Assembly: GCA_026027325.1 (NCBI GenBank)
Contig: JAMSLZ010000016.1
Span: forward strand, 496,001 to 560,000
Length of the DNA stretch: 64,000 bases
Source of the DNA: Actinomucor elegans
Lineage: Eukaryota > Mucoromycota > Mucoromycetes > Mucorales > Mucoraceae
Reading direction: 5' to 3'
The notes under the pieces were generated by a model. The model did no database searches. It was not told the DNA's origin and was given only the letters and a program-made list of their open reading frames with translations. The position numbers were made by a program, and so were the translations under genes. Positions 63,301-64,000 of this stretch are shown here, piece after piece (the stretch's first letter is position 1; each line of letters starts with the position of its first letter).

Positions 63301-64000
63301 GGAGGGCCTGGCATTCCACCTCCACCTCCACCACGTAAGTATTATTGCACATGTTTTCTATTATGCATTGCTTATATGTGCCTAAATTCTAGCACCTGGC
63401 GGACCTGGTGGGCCTCCACCTCCTCCCCCACCTCCAGGTGGGCCCAAAGGCCCCAACTTGCCACCTGTTCCCCTGGGCCCACCTCGAAAAGAACTCCGTC
63501 ATTACCCACAAGTCAAACTCAAGAACCTGCAATGGCAAAAACTCGATGCACGTAGCGTTGATAAAACCATTTGGGAACTTGAGGATGTGGATGAAAATGA
63601 ACTGGAAGATGATCTTGATAAGCATGGTGTCTTTGTTAAGATTGAAACACTTTTCCCTGCTAAGGTCAATAATTTCTTTGAAAAGAAGCTAAAGGCCAAG
63701 ATCGATGAAAAGAAGGATGCAGTGACGTTTTTGAATAAAGAAAAGGCAAGAAATATCAGTAAGTAAATCAGAACATTGACAAAATCGAAAGAAGGAATCG
63801 TTATTAAAGAGGCATCTCTTGTAGATTTGGCTGTGCTTCCCAGAGTCAAGATGTATCCCAACTTTGCTGCAGTGCGATTGGAGATTATGAAAGTCAATGA
63901 TGAGCTTTGTACGGAAACTTTCTTGGGTAATCTGATTGCTTATGTGCCAAGCAAGGACGATGATTTGAAAAAGATGGAAAAGTATCAAAAAGAAACACCT
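60381..64000 (+). CDS. Formin (GBD/FH3-FH1-FH2), 3' partial
   Basis: Twelve exons are visible (60381-60560, 60623-61104, 61161-61247, 61311-61377, 61450-61779, 61830-62179, 62234-62850, 62904-63131, 63198-63236, 63296-63334, 63393-63758, 63825 onward). The gene runs off the window end. The GTPase-binding/FH3 armadillo region spans the first six exons (FYIRKFMEADLRAV, ARWGAREAILNPEYIHSF). A coiled coil follows near 62370-62610, then a long polyproline FH1 (62950-63470). The start of the FH2 actin-nucleating domain is LKNLQWQKLDARSVDKTIW, continuing to NLAVLPRVKMYPNF. Formins nucleate and elongate actin filaments with profilin-actin fed from FH1, under Rho control. Two 39-nt exons inside FH1 are unusual (see findings). 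Confidence 0.95.

Overview
This window looks like the nuclear genome of an early-diverging fungus, most likely a Mucoromycota (Mucorales-type) species. The sequence is AT-rich. The genes are split by many short GT-AG introns of about 45-65 bp. The protein set is ordinary fungal housekeeping: eL28, uS11/S14, COX11, an NDUFA4-like subunit, UGP1, TRAP1, FYV7 and a BST1/PGAP1 homologue. The intergenic DNA holds relics of LINE and Tc1/mariner elements of a style common in this group. I cannot name the species. There is no operon structure and no prophage, CRISPR array or biosynthetic cluster.

Layout. 1-1.3 kb: the 3' part of a berberine-bridge-type FAD oxidase (+). 2.8-12.8 kb: four minus-strand genes, namely a bZIP factor, a membrane-anchored nucleotide pyrophosphatase/phosphodiesterase, a MATH-BTB protein whose N-terminal half is spread over very small exons, and a large-loop Na+/Ca2+ exchanger-family antiporter. 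13.2 kb: a tRNA-Asp gene. 13.5-17.1 kb: a decayed LINE with an ORF1 zinc-knuckle region and an ORF2 endonuclease/reverse transcriptase region. 18.5-21.8 kb: an F-BAR/RhoGAP protein (+). 25.9 kb: a PH-domain protein (+). 27.1 kb: COX11 (-). 29.9-33.1 kb: a DH-BAR-SH3 Rho GEF (-). 33.7-35.4 kb: a MYST histone acetyltransferase (-). 35.7-36.7 kb: a dead Tc1/mariner transposase. 37.3-39.3 kb: ribosomal protein uS11, an NDUFA4-like protein and a small orphan protein (all -). 41.0-44.6 kb: GPI inositol-deacylase (+). 44.9-50.3 kb: eL28, a second LINE fragment, guanine deaminase and an epsin. 52.7-55.2 kb: TRAP1 (-), divergent from UGP1 (+, 55.7-57.5 kb). 57.6 kb: FYV7 (-). 60.4-64.0 kb: a formin (+) cut by the window end.

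I rebuilt exon structures by hand from splice signals, frame and family resemblance. For most multi-exon genes the exon lengths sum to a whole number of codons and to a protein close to the expected family size. Several genes only make sense with very small exons (8, 10, 17, 27 and 30 nt, and an ATG-only first exon).

The least ordinary feature is a dispersed, strongly diverged intergenic repeat with a period of about 175 bp. I find about 20 copies at 13 places, in both orientations. At five places two or three copies sit head-to-tail at 163-178 bp spacing. It never overlaps a gene, and several copies sit beside transposon relics. I do not recognise the family.

Functionally the window mixes unrelated housekeeping genes. 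A theme of cell polarity and membrane traffic recurs (RhoGAP, RhoGEF, formin, PH protein, epsin), but I see no evidence of shared regulation.
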